This document shows positions 15,867 through 24,899 of a stretch of DNA of 64,000 bases, piece after piece. Source of the stretch: Mesorhizobium sp. NZP2298 (lineage in GTDB: Bacteria; Pseudomonadota; Alphaproteobacteria; Rhizobiales; Rhizobiaceae). Location: contig NZ_CP033365.1 of the NCBI RefSeq assembly GCF_013170825.1, positions 1,550,001 through 1,614,000 on the forward strand, written 5' to 3'. The stretch's first letter is position 1. Each line of letters begins with the position of its first letter. The notes under the pieces were generated by a model. The model saw only the letters and a list, made by a program, of their open reading frames with translations, ran no database searches and was not told where the DNA came from. Position numbers and translations under genes: made by a program.

Positions 15867-18800
15867 TCAATCCGGCAGCGCCGGCATCAATTTCGGATCC
15901 GGCTTTTCCGCGTGATGCGGCAAGTCCTTGCTGGCGATGAAGGTGTAGAACATGGGCACGACAAAGAGCGTGAACATGGTGCCGACCAGGATGCCGGTGA
16001 AGATGACCAGGCCCATCGAGTAGCGGGCCGCGGCACCAGCGCCGCTCGACGTGATCAGCGGCACAACGCCAAGCGCCATCGCCGCCGTCGTCATCAGGAT
16101 CGGCCGCAGGCGCACCTTGGCCGAGGCGATGATGGCGTCGCGACGCCGCATGCCATGGGCCTCGCGCTGCTGGTTGGCAAACTCGACCAGCAGGATGCCG
16201 TGCTTGGTGATCAGGCCGATCAGCGTGATCAGGCCGACCTGCGTGTAGATGTTGAGCGTGCCAAGGCCCAGATTGAGCGGCACGATAGCGCCGAAAATCG
16301 ACAGCGGCACCGCCATCATGATGATCAGCGGGTCGCGGAAGCTCTCAAACTGCGCCGCCAGCACCAGGTAGATGACGATGACTGCCGCGCCGAAAGCGAT
16401 CAGGATCGTGTTGCCCTGTTCCTTCTCCTGCCGGGACTGGCCGGAATAGTCGATGAAGAAGGTATCGGGCAGGCTCTCCTTGGCAATGTCCTCCAGGACC
16501 TTCAAACCGTCGCCGGTGGTGACGCCGGGCAGCGGCAGCGCGGAAATCGTCGACGAATTCAGCTGGTTGAACTGCTCGATTGCCGCCGGGGAGGCATTGT
16601 TCGAAATCTTTACCACGGCTGACAGCGGCACCATCTCGCCCGTCACGCTGCGCACGAAATACTCGCCGAGCCTTTCGGGGTTGTCGCGGAATTCCTGCGG
16701 CACCTGGGGGATGATGTCGTAACTGTTGGAGTCGCGGTCGAACTGCGCCACTTCGGCGCCGCCGACCAGCAAGGTGAGCGTGCGACCGATATCGGCGATC
16801 GGCAGGTTGAGCGCCGCTGCGCGGTCGCGGTCGATGGTTACCGTCACCTGCGGCGCGTCATAGGCCATCGAATTCTGCACGACGATAAAGCGGCCGGAGG
16901 CCTGCGCCTTGTTCTTGATCTGCTCGGCCGCCTCGTACACTTCAGCGGAATCGCCGGTCGAGCGTACCACCAGGGAGATGGGCAACCCGCCGCCGGACCC
17001 CGGCAGCGTCGGCGGGGCGAAGACGAAGGCCTGGACGCCCGCCACCTTGGCGATACGAGCGGTAATGTCGGCCTGAAGCTCTTTCGAATTGCGCTTGCGC
17101 TCCGCCCAATCCTTGAAAGCAAAACCGACGAAGGCGCTGTTCGTCGTACCGCCGAAGGCAACGGCCGAGAACTGCGCCCGCGTTTCCGGAATATCCCTCA
17201 CCAGACCGAGAATCTGGTTGACGTAGGTCTCGGTGTAATCGGATGTCGCATAACGCGGCGCGGTCACCAGCGAGAGCAGGAAGCCCTGATCCTCTTCCGG
17301 TGCCAGTTCGCTCGAGGTCTTGGTGAACATGAAGCCGGTCACGCCGACAAGCGCCAGCACGATGAGCAGCGTCAGCGGGCGGTAGTTCAACGAACCGGTG
17401 ACGGCTCGCTCATAGACGTGCTCCACCCGCGCGAACGTGCCGTCGACAATGCGCTGGAAACGGCCTGCTTTGCCGGGCTTCAAGAGGCGTGCCGACATCA
17501 TCGGGGTGATGGTGATGGCGATGATGCCCGACAGCACCACCGAGCCGGCGAGCGTCACCGCGAATTCACGGAACAGCGCGCCGGTCAGGCCGCCCGTAAA
17601 GGCCAGCGGTGCGAACACGGCAGCCAGTGTCATGGTCATGGCGACGATGGCACTGGCGATTTCGCGCATGCCGTTGAAGGCGGCCTGCATCGGCGACATG
17701 TGGTCCTCTTCCATGTGGCGGTGGATGTTCTCCACCACCACGATGGCGTCGTCGACGACAAGGCCGATCGCCAGCACCATGGCCAGCAGCGACAGAAGAT
17801 TGATCGAGTAGCCGACCGCGAACAAAAGGAAACAGACGCCGATCAGCGACAGCGGGATGGTGATGATCGGCATCATCACCGAACGGAAGGAGCCAAGGAA
17901 CAGGAGGATGACGACGACGACGATGGCAACCGCCTCGCCGATGGTCTTGAACACTTCGTCGATCGAGGCGCTTATCTGTCCGGTCGCGTCGTAAACGACC
18001 TCGATCGTCATGCCTTTCGGCAGCGTCTCCTGGATCTGCGGTACGAGCTTGGTCAGCGCTGCCGCGGTGGTCAGCGGATTGGCCGCCGGGGTCGGGAAGA
18101 TGGCGAGGAAGGTGCCGGGCTTGCCGTTGAACGAGACCCTGGTGTCGGTGTTCTCAGCGCCGAGTTCAACGCGGGCCACGTCGCGCAGCCGCACGACATT
18201 GCCGTCGGTCGAGCGCAGCGGCAGTTCGGCGAAGGCCCCCGGCGTCTGCAGCGTCGAGCGCACGGTGATCGACGAAACGACGTACTCGTTCTGGGTGTTA
18301 CCGGGGGCCGACAGGAAGTTTGAGTTGTTAATCGCCGCCAGCACTTCCGCCGCCGTCACGCCACGCGCCGCGAGCCTGACCGGATCGATCCAGACGCGCA
18401 TCGAGTATTCCTGGGCGCCGAAAATCTGCACGTCGGCGACGCCTTCGACCGTCGACATGCGGGGCCTGATGACGCGCTCGATATATTCCGTCAACTGCTC
18501 CTTCGTCATGTTCGGATTCTGCATCGAGATGTACATCATCGCGAACTGCTGGCCGGTGCCCTTGACGATGACCGGATCCTTGGAGGCGTCCGGCAAGGTG
18601 CCGCGCACGCCCTGGACCTTGGACAGCACTTCGGTGAGCGCGACGTCCGGGTCGGAGCCGAGCTTCATCTGCACCGTCACGGTGCTGGAGGATGGACGGC
18701 TGGACGAGGTGACGTAGTCGATGTTCTCGGTCGAGGCGACGGCGCGCGCGATCGGGGCTGAAATGAAGCCCTGGATCAGGTCGGCGCTGGCGCCCGGATA

Positions 18801-18950
18801 GGCCGTCGTGATCGTGATCGCGGTTTCGTCAACCTTCGGATACTGCCGGATCGACAGGTTGAAGATGCCCTGGAAACCGAGCAGCAGGATCATGCAGGCA
18901 AGAACCGTCGACAGGACGGGCCGGCGAATGAAGAGATCGGAAAAGCTCAT
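15867..18950 (-). CDS. RND multidrug efflux transporter permease (AcrB/MexB-like)
   Basis: 1027 aa, full length for a hydrophobe/amphiphile efflux RND pump. It begins MSFSDLFIRRPVLSTVLACM, the normal first helix. The proton-relay aspartates are in AIGLVVDDAIVVVENIHRH (helix 4) and the partner lysine in LIGLITKHGILLVEFANQQ (helix 10). Duplicated six-helix halves and two large periplasmic loops are evident. Its ATG overlaps the fusion-protein stop (ATGA). It uses the proton gradient to expel hydrophobic drugs or metabolites. No outer-membrane TolC partner is encoded nearby, so it probably uses a shared one. Confidence 0.95.
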   Translation of the reverse strand: MSFSDLFIRRPVLSTVLACMILLLGFQGIFNLSIRQYPKVDETAITITTAYPGASADLIQGFISAPIARAVASTENIDYVTSSSRPSSSTVTVQMKLGSDPDVALTEVLSKVQGVRGTLPDASKDPVIVKGTGQQFAMMYISMQNPNMTKEQLTEYIERVIRPRMSTVEGVADVQIFGAQEYSMRVWIDPVRLAARGVTAAEVLAAINNSNFLSAPGNTQNEYVVSSITVRSTLQTPGAFAELPLRSTDGNVVRLRDVARVELGAENTDTRVSFNGKPGTFLAIFPTPAANPLTTAAALTKLVPQIQETLPKGMTIEVVYDATGQISASIDEVFKTIGEAVAIVVVVILLFLGSFRSVMMPIITIPLSLIGVCFLLFAVGYSINLLSLLAMVLAIGLVVDDAIVVVENIHRHMEEDHMSPMQAAFNGMREIASAIVAMTMTLAAVFAPLAFTGGLTGALFREFAVTLAGSVVLSGIIAITITPMMSARLLKPGKAGRFQRIVDGTFARVEHVYERAVTGSLNYRPLTLLIVLALVGVTGFMFTKTSSELAPEEDQGFLLSLVTAPRYATSDYTETYVNQILGLVRDIPETRAQFSAVAFGGTTNSAFVGFAFKDWAERKRNSKELQADITARIAKVAGVQAFVFAPPTLPGSGGGLPISLVVRSTGDSAEVYEAAEQIKNKAQASGRFIVVQNSMAYDAPQVTVTIDRDRAAALNLPIADIGRTLTLLVGGAEVAQFDRDSNSYDIIPQVPQEFRDNPERLGEYFVRSVTGEMVPLSAVVKISNNASPAAIEQFNQLNSSTISALPLPGVTTGDGLKVLEDIAKESLPDTFFIDYSGQSRQEKEQGNTILIAFGAAVIVIYLVLAAQFESFRDPLIIMMAVPLSIFGAIVPLNLGLGTLNIYTQVGLITLIGLITKHGILLVEFANQQREAHGMRRRDAIIASAKVRLRPILMTTAAMALGVVPLITSSGAGAAARYSMGLVIFTGILVGTMFTLFVVPMFYTFIASKDLPHHAEKPDPKLMPALPD

Positions 18951-20278
18951 TGCTGGTCGGCCTGCTTGTTCGCCGATTTGGTCGGGTCGATCGTGTTGTC
19001 GACGTTGACGGACATGCCGTTGAAGAGGCGGTTCTGACCCGCGGTGACGACCTCGTCGCCAGCCTTCAGCCCTTCGACGATCTCGACCATGCCTTTATTG
19101 CGGCGGCCGGGCTTGACGAAGACCTGCGACAGGACAAGCGCGGGCTTGTCGCCTTCCGCCGCCGGTTTGGCAGGGTCGGCGGCTGCCGGGTTGGTGGCAT
19201 CGGAAGCGGCCTTGTCCACTGGCTTGGCGGCATCGGCGGCAGGCTTCATGGCATCAGCCGCCGGTTTCATCGCGTCCGCCGGCTTGTCGGTGGCGGCCGC
19301 CGGCTTTTCCTCGGGTTTGGCGGTCTGGGCCGGGGCCGCCCCGGCGGGCTTCGCCTGCTGCACCACGAAGATGTAGTCGCCATAAAGGCTGGTGGTCAGC
19401 GCCGTTTGCGGCAGCGCCAGCACGTTCTGCTCCTCGGGCAATTCGACACGCACCTGCACGAACTGGCCAGGAGTAAGCTTGCCTTCCGGATTGGCGACTT
19501 CCGCCCTGATGTTCACCAGCCGGCTGGACGAGTCGATCTTGGGGTCGATGCCGCGAATGGCGCCGGCGAACGGCATGTCCGCGCCGCTCAGGCCCAGCCG
19601 AACCGTCTGACCGATCTTGAGCAGCGGCAATTGCTGTTCGGGAACCGAGAAGTCGACCCGCATCGTGTCGAGATCCTGCAGCGTCACCACCGAGGTGCCG
19701 GGTGCGATGTACTGGCCCAGGTCGATCCTCGGAATGCCGACCGTGCCGCCGAATGGCGCCGTCAGTTGCTTCTGGTCGAGCACGGCCTGCAACCTGGTGA
19801 CCTGGGATGCCGAAGCGGACGCCGCCGCTCGCGCGCTGTCCAGCGTCGAGTCGGAGCCGACGCCACGCTTGGTCAGTTCGATGGCGCGGGTCAGCGATAC
19901 CTGATCGAGCGCGGCCTGCGCCTTCTGTGCGTCTAGATCGGCGCGTTCGACGGCGTCGTCGAGTTGCAGCAGCACCGCGTTGGCCGCCACCTTCTCGTTG
20001 GCATGGAAGGGGATCTCCTTGACGATGCCGGCGGTCTCGACGGTCAGGTCGACACCGCGCACGGCGCGCACCGTACCGATCGCCTCGATGCCCGGCGTCC
20101 AGTTCGACGGTTTGGCGATGGTCGTCGAAACGGTCGCCGCCGGCGGCTTCATCGTGGCGAAATACTGCTTGATGCCGTTGTCGCGCAGGAAGTTGAAGCC
20201 GACGATACCGCCGACCACAATGACGAGCACGGCCAGGACGAGAACGATGAGAAAGATACGTAGTATGCGCTTGAACAA
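18947..20278 (-). CDS. RND efflux periplasmic adaptor (membrane fusion) protein
   Basis: 443 aa from the TTG at 20278, which has GAGGGGA five bases upstream; the frame runs to 20353 but has no ribosome site. A membrane anchor (ILRIFLIVLVLAVLVIVVGG) is followed by a barrel-sandwich lipoyl domain, a helical hairpin and beta-barrel (VDFSVPEQQLPLLKIGQ). Odd: a 70-residue Ala/Pro/Lys/Asp-rich insertion (about residues 310-380) with repeats of MKPAADA lies between the beta-barrel and the membrane-proximal domain, which resumes at LVLSQVFVKPG. Forms an operon with the RND pump and is divergent from the TetR gene at 20424. Confidence 0.92.
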   Translation of the reverse strand: MFKRILRIFLIVLVLAVLVIVVGGIVGFNFLRDNGIKQYFATMKPPAATVSTTIAKPSNWTPGIEAIGTVRAVRGVDLTVETAGIVKEIPFHANEKVAANAVLLQLDDAVERADLDAQKAQAALDQVSLTRAIELTKRGVGSDSTLDSARAAASASASQVTRLQAVLDQKQLTAPFGGTVGIPRIDLGQYIAPGTSVVTLQDLDTMRVDFSVPEQQLPLLKIGQTVRLGLSGADMPFAGAIRGIDPKIDSSSRLVNIRAEVANPEGKLTPGQFVQVRVELPEEQNVLALPQTALTTSLYGDYIFVVQQAKPAGAAPAQTAKPEEKPAAATDKPADAMKPAADAMKPAADAAKPVDKAASDATNPAAADPAKPAAEGDKPALVLSQVFVKPGRRNKGMVEIVEGLKAGDEVVTAGQNRLFNGMSVNVDNTIDPTKSANKQADQQ

Positions 20279-20372
20279 GGAAGTCCCCTCAGTCGAAATC
20301 CGGCGCGAAGCTCGGACATCGGGACACATATCGACCGCGGGTCCCGATTTCAAATAGTGGCGGTCTTACTGT

Positions 20373-20386
20373 ACCGTCTGGACGGT
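20373..20386. promoter_or_regulatory. Operator between efflux operon and TetR gene
   Basis: ACCGTC-TG-GACGGT, a perfect inverted repeat, is flanked by further CGGTCTT copies (20361 and 20383). It lies between the divergent adaptor and TetR genes, the expected place for autorepression and control of the pump. Confidence 0.65.
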
Positions 20387-20423
20387 CTTGTCAATTGGGC
20401 CTAAGCTTGCGATGGGAGGCGCC

Positions 20424-20993
20424 ATGAGAGCCCCACGACCGAACTCGCGCGAGAAGATCCTCGCAGCGGCGGCTGATGTTGCCCGGGAATCCGGGCCCGG
20501 CAGCCTATCGCTGGACGCCGTCGCCAGCCGCGCCGGCGTATCGAAAGGCGGGCTGCTCTACAATTTCCCGACCAAGGCCAAATTGATGCAGGGGCTGGTC
20601 GAGGGTTATCTGCGCGATTTCGAGCAAGCGCTGGAAGCCGCCAGCAGCGGCGACGATGGCGAAAACCCGCTCGCCGCCTATATCAGGCTGTCGGCCAGTG
20701 AGTGCGAGGAAAAGCAGCCCTCGGCCTCCTGGATTTTCTCGGCGATCGCCGAGGATCCCGATTTCATGACGCCGATAAAGACATTCAAGCGGCAGCTTTT
20801 CGAGCGGCTGAAGGGCGAGACATCAGACCTCAAATCGCTGCTGATCTGTTATCTCGCCATCGAGGGGCTGCGCAGCATGAACCTCTTCGATTTCGACGTG
20901 CTGTCGAAGGATGAGCGCGAGTTCTTGGTGGCGTCGTTGCTGGAGATCGCCGGATCACCCGGAGCGGAGCAAGTCTCCGGGACGCGATCCTGA
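20424..20993 (+). CDS. TetR family regulator of the efflux pump
   Basis: 189 aa from ATG 20424, chosen because GGGAGG precedes it by five bases. The helix-turn-helix is SLDAVASRAGVSKGGLLYNFPTKAKLMQGLV (about residues 31-61), and the C-terminal domain resembles the TetR_C group of drug-efflux repressors. It is divergently placed to the RND operon with a clean palindrome between. Probably represses the pump and itself, released by a pump substrate. Confidence 0.9.
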   Translation: MRAPRPNSREKILAAAADVARESGPGSLSLDAVASRAGVSKGGLLYNFPTKAKLMQGLVEGYLRDFEQALEAASSGDDGENPLAAYIRLSASECEEKQPSASWIFSAIAEDPDFMTPIKTFKRQLFERLKGETSDLKSLLICYLAIEGLRSMNLFDFDVLSKDEREFLVASLLEIAGSPGAEQVSGTRS

Positions 20994-21036
20994 AGGGCTT
21001 TCACGAGCAGGCACGGCTTCCATTTTCGGGTCAGGC

Positions 21037-22110
21037 TCAAAAAGCGCCGCCCGTGTCAGGGTCGAAGAGCCGCAGCGCGTCCTCGTCTAAGGCAAAGAGG
21101 CTTGCCTGACCCTTCGAGACGCGGGCTGCCGGCGGCAAGCAGGCGGTCAGCCGCTGCGTGCCCACCCGCGCGGTCGTGACCAGTTCGGGACCGGTCAATT
21201 CGACAACCTCTATTTCGACCGGCACTGACGGTTCGGCAGCCCCCGCCGCGATCCGCAGCGCCTCGGGTCTTATGCCGACCACGACGCGCGCGCCGTCCCC
21301 AACCGCATGGCTGAAACGGGCCGGCAAGGGCAGCCGCGCGTCCGAGCCATCGATTGCCAGCGCGGCTCCCTTGACGGTCGCCTGCAGCATGTTCATCGAC
21401 GGCGCGCCGACGAAGCCGGCGACGTAGAGCGAGGCCGGCTCGTTGTAGATCTCCTCGGGTGTGCCGAGTTGCTCGATCCTGCCGTCGCGCATGACAGCGA
21501 TGCGGCTCGCCAGCGTCATCGCCTCGATCTGGTCGTGGGTAACGTAGACGACGGTGGTCTGCAGCATCTGATGCAGGCGCTTCAACTCGGTGCGCATTTC
21601 CAGCCGCAGCTTGGCGTCGAGGTTGGACAACGGCTCGTCGAAGAGGAAGACCTGGGGCTTGCGCACCAGCGCCCTGCCGATGGCGACGCGCTGGCGCTGG
21701 CCCCCGGAAAGCTGGCTCGGCTTGCGGTCGAGCAAGGCCTCTATCTGCAGCAGCCTTGCCGCCTCGTTCACCGCCTTTTCGCGCTCATCGGCGGCGACGC
21801 CGCGCATCTCCAGGCCAAAGCCGATGTTGCGGCGGACAGTCAGGTTCGGATAGAGCGCGTAGGACTGGAAGACCATGGCGATGTCGCGATTCTTGGGGTG
21901 AACGCCAAGGATCGAGCGGCCGCCGATCAGCACATCGCCGCTTGTCGCTTCTGCGAGGCCCGCGATGATGTTGAGGAGCGTCGACTTTCCGCAGCCCGAG
22001 GAGCCGAGCAGCACCAGGAATTCCCCGCTCTGCAGCGCAATGTCGATGCCCTTGAGCGTTTCGACATTGCCGTAGTTCTTGCGAACGTTACGGATTTCAA
22101 GCGCGCTCAT
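21037..22110 (-). CDS. Sugar ABC transporter ATP-binding protein (UgpC/MalK class)
   Basis: 357 aa from ATG 22110 (MSALEIRNVRKNYG); the upstream extension of the frame belongs to the kinase gene. Walker A GSSGCGKSTLL, signature LSGGQRQRVAIGRAL, Walker B VFLFDEPLSNLD, switch histidine VTHDQ and a C-terminal TOBE region (VVGIRPEALRI) are all present. It overlaps the kinase gene by 14 bases and is the last gene of the six-gene operon binding protein-permease-permease-SIS-kinase-ATPase. Confidence 0.92.
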   Translation of the reverse strand: MSALEIRNVRKNYGNVETLKGIDIALQSGEFLVLLGSSGCGKSTLLNIIAGLAEATSGDVLIGGRSILGVHPKNRDIAMVFQSYALYPNLTVRRNIGFGLEMRGVAADEREKAVNEAARLLQIEALLDRKPSQLSGGQRQRVAIGRALVRKPQVFLFDEPLSNLDAKLRLEMRTELKRLHQMLQTTVVYVTHDQIEAMTLASRIAVMRDGRIEQLGTPEEIYNEPASLYVAGFVGAPSMNMLQATVKGAALAIDGSDARLPLPARFSHAVGDGARVVVGIRPEALRIAAGAAEPSVPVEIEVVELTGPELVTTARVGTQRLTACLPPAARVSKGQASLFALDEDALRLFDPDTGGAF

Positions 22111-23035
22111 GCGTGGCGTCCTCGAGGTGCATCGGCCCGCCATAGTTGCGGGGCAAGGTGGAGATGGCGCGCGAGGCGACATGCGTCGCGGCTGAAAGGC
22201 AAGCGGACAGTGGCTGGTCCCGCGCCATGGCCGCCAGGAAAGCGGCGTTGAAGACATCGCCGGCGCCGATCGTGTCGACCACGCGGACATCGGGCGCCGT
22301 TGCTTCGACAAGCGTGCCGTCGGGACCGACGGCGATGGCGCCTCGCGGTCCGCGCTTGACGACGAAGGTTGCGCCGTGCCGCATGCTGGAGCGGATCTGG
22401 CGCGCGGCGTCCGTTGGGCTCGACATTCCCGCCAGGGTCACCGTCTCGACTTCATTGAACAGCGCCAGCGCGCAGCGCGAGAGCCATGCGCGGGTGGCAG
22501 CGCAATTGGCCTCGGTCCAGCCATCCATCGGCCAGCCGGTGTCGAGCGCGACGGCGATGCCGTGGCTGTCCGCCCAGTCGAAGAACGCATCGTATTCGCG
22601 GGTAAGGTCGTCGGTCAGGAAAGAGCCGCACAACAGCGCGTACCCGCCGGAGAGCGCACTGCCGTCAAGGACAGAAAAGACGTCGGCAAGGCTGAAACGC
22701 GGCAGGTGTCCGCGCGTGGTGAAGAAGGTCCGTTCGCCATCCGGGTGGGTCATGCCCACGGACAGCGTCGTGCCTTCGGGACGGACCGGCCAGATCTCGG
22801 CGCGATGGCCAAAAGCCTCGCGAAGCCAGCGGCCGAACTGGTCGTCGCCGACATTGGCGGCAATGGTGAAGTCGACGCCCAGCGCTTCCCAGGCGAGCGC
22901 GCTGTTGCCGGCCTGGCCGCCGACGCGCAATTCGTCATGGTCGACGACGGTTTCCGTTCCCGCCTTCGGCCATGGCTCGACGGGACCGACGATCAGGTCG
23001 ACATTGACGTTGCCGATCACCGCGAGCGGACGCAT
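22097..23035 (-). CDS. PfkB-family sugar kinase (FrlD-like candidate)
   Basis: 312 aa. The PfkB signatures are the N-terminal GNVNVDLIVGP with RVGGQAGNSALAWEALG, and the C-terminal VDTIGAGDVFNAAFLA that holds the catalytic aspartate and anion hole. The ATG shares its A with the stop of the SIS-domain gene (TGATG). In frl-type operons a PfkB kinase phosphorylates fructosamine (Amadori) compounds and a SIS-domain deglycase splits the product; the same pair occurs here with a sugar importer. A ribokinase-like or ketohexokinase role is the alternative. Confidence 0.85.
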   Translation of the reverse strand: MRPLAVIGNVNVDLIVGPVEPWPKAGTETVVDHDELRVGGQAGNSALAWEALGVDFTIAANVGDDQFGRWLREAFGHRAEIWPVRPEGTTLSVGMTHPDGERTFFTTRGHLPRFSLADVFSVLDGSALSGGYALLCGSFLTDDLTREYDAFFDWADSHGIAVALDTGWPMDGWTEANCAATRAWLSRCALALFNEVETVTLAGMSSPTDAARQIRSSMRHGATFVVKRGPRGAIAVGPDGTLVEATAPDVRVVDTIGAGDVFNAAFLAAMARDQPLSACLSAATHVASRAISTLPRNYGGPMHLEDATHERA

Positions 23036-24051
23036 CACTCGCTCCTGGTGATCTTGGTGGAGCGCACGGGCGTGCCGGCATTGTCGACACGGCTATCGGC
23101 GAAGGCGATCATCAGGCGCTGCGCCACCGGCAGCATGGCGAAGACCGCGGCGAGACCCGAAGCCGGCTTGAAGGAGAGCGTGGCGGCGCCCTCGATGGGT
23201 GGTTGCCCGGAGGCGTCGAAGATCACCAGCGGCGCGCCGGCCTCGACCACGGAAAGAGCCATCGCCGTCACCAGCTCCGCCGTTGGGTCGTTGCCGCGAA
23301 ACAGGATGACGCCGACCTTCGGCCCGAGCATCTCCATAGGTCCATGCCGCAACTGGCCGCCTTCGAGCGAAAAGCAGGGCAGGCGCGATAGCTCGGTAAG
23401 ACCGAGCGCCAACGCCTCGGCAACGCCTTGCAGCCGGCGTCCCGAGGTGACGATGGTGGTCACCTTTTCCAGCGCTGCGAGTGCCTGTGTGATGTCGTTG
23501 CCCTGCCCCTGATCCAGTGCGCCGAGCGCGGCAGTCGGATCCTCCCCAAGTGCGGCAAGAATGGCCAGATGCAAGGCGAAGGTCACGGTCAGGCTGCGGG
23601 TCGCGGCGAAGGCGAGTTCCGTTCCGCCGGCGCCAACCAGGCAAGGCGCGGTGCGGGCGAGGAAAGAGCCGCCCTCAAGCGTCAGGCCGAAAATATCGGC
23701 AGTGTTGCCGGCCTCCGCAAACCACCTGACGACTTCGGCGCTCTCGCCCGACTGGGAAGTGACGAGTACCGTCCGACCCGCCAGCGGCAGAGGCTGGCCG
23801 AGCTGTTCGGAGAGCGGCAGCGCCAGCGCATCGATGCCAAGCGCGCGGTAGAGCGGCTCGACGGCGCGCCCGACCGCATGCGAGCCGCCCATGCCGAGCA
23901 GCAGCAGACGCCCGGTCTTCCTGATCGAGGCGGCAACGTTTGCCGCCATGGCGGCATTGCTCTCGAACGAAGCACGCGCGTCCGTGTGCTGGCGCGCCAT
24001 TTCGCGGTCGATGGCGAGCAGTCCCGCCGGCCGAATTTTTGTTGCAGTCAT
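23035..24051 (-). CDS. SIS-domain sugar isomerase/deglycase (FrlB/AgaS-like candidate)
   Basis: 338 aa with two SIS folds. The first shows LLLGMGGSHAVGRAVEPLY and VTSQSGESAEVVRWF (phosphosugar-binding Ser/Thr loop); the second carries FSLEGGQLRHGPMEML, the Glu/His segment shared with GlmS and fructosamine-6-phosphate deglycases. Three consecutive ATGs occur; 24051 was chosen since AAAGGA lies five bases before it. No glutaminase domain is present, so it is not a full GlmS. The neighbouring PfkB kinase makes a phosphosugar substrate likely, perhaps a fructosamine 6-phosphate. Confidence 0.82.
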   Translation of the reverse strand: MTATKIRPAGLLAIDREMARQHTDARASFESNAAMAANVAASIRKTGRLLLLGMGGSHAVGRAVEPLYRALGIDALALPLSEQLGQPLPLAGRTVLVTSQSGESAEVVRWFAEAGNTADIFGLTLEGGSFLARTAPCLVGAGGTELAFAATRSLTVTFALHLAILAALGEDPTAALGALDQGQGNDITQALAALEKVTTIVTSGRRLQGVAEALALGLTELSRLPCFSLEGGQLRHGPMEMLGPKVGVILFRGNDPTAELVTAMALSVVEAGAPLVIFDASGQPPIEGAATLSFKPASGLAAVFAMLPVAQRLMIAFADSRVDNAGTPVRSTKITRSE

Positions 24052-24053
24052 CA

Positions 24054-24899
24054 TCATCCTTTCACGCCGCCACTGGTCAGGCCCGAGATCAGCGCACGCT
24101 GCATGACCAGGCCGATCAGAACCGGCGGCAGCGCGGCCAGTACGCCGGCCGTCGCGATCAATCCGTAGTCGGAGACACGGCCGCCGGCCAGATCTGCGAT
24201 GGCGACGGTCAAGGTCTTGGCCCGCTGGTCGGAGGTGAACAGCAGCGCATAGAAGAATTCATCCCAGGCCAGCAGCACGGCAAACAGCGCTGACGTTGCC
24301 ATGACAGGTGCCGCCAGCGGCAGCGTGATGATGCGCAAGGTCTGGAACAGGCCGGCACCGTCGATCATCGCCGCCGCCTCGATCTCGCGCGGGATAGAGT
24401 CAAAGCCGGACTTCATCAGCCAGGTGGTGAAGGGCGCCAGAATGGTCAGGTAGACAAGCGCCAGGCCGAAGACATTGTTGAGCAGGCCGAGATGCGACAG
24501 GCCCATATAGAGCGGCACGGCGAGCGCCACTGGCGGCAGCATGTAGGTGGCGATGACCATCGACAGCGACCAGCCGATCGCCGGCGTGCGCGACACCGCC
24601 CAGCCGGCGGGGATCGCCAGAGCGAGTGCCGCCAGCGTTGCCATGCCTGATATCTCCAAGCTGTTGCGCAGTGACGAGGTGAAGGCCGCGCCAGCACTGT
24701 TTTCGGCTGTCGACAGCAATGTCTGGTAGCGCGAGAAGTCGGCTGTTTGCGGCCACCAGCGCAGCGGCTTGGCGGCGAGATCGGCGGCCGGCGAAATGCT
24801 CATGATGAACAGCCAGGCGATGGGCGCCAGGATGATGGCGGCAAGCAGCAGTGCGCAGGCATGGATGAAGACGGTGAAGGCGGGGCTCCTGCGTTCCAT
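24054..24899 (-). CDS. Sugar ABC transporter permease (MalG type)
   Basis: 281 aa, six membrane segments, starting MERRSPAFTVFIHACALLLA. The EAA loop reads EIEAAAMIDGAGLFQTLRII, and the C-terminus ends ALISGLTSGGVKG as in most MalG/UgpE permeases. The ATG overlaps the preceding permease stop (TGATG). The much longer open frame upstream is out of phase with the real partner gene. Confidence 0.92.
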   Translation of the reverse strand: MERRSPAFTVFIHACALLLAAIILAPIAWLFIMSISPAADLAAKPLRWWPQTADFSRYQTLLSTAENSAGAAFTSSLRNSLEISGMATLAALALAIPAGWAVSRTPAIGWSLSMVIATYMLPPVALAVPLYMGLSHLGLLNNVFGLALVYLTILAPFTTWLMKSGFDSIPREIEAAAMIDGAGLFQTLRIITLPLAAPVMATSALFAVLLAWDEFFYALLFTSDQRAKTLTVAIADLAGGRVSDYGLIATAGVLAALPPVLIGLVMQRALISGLTSGGVKG

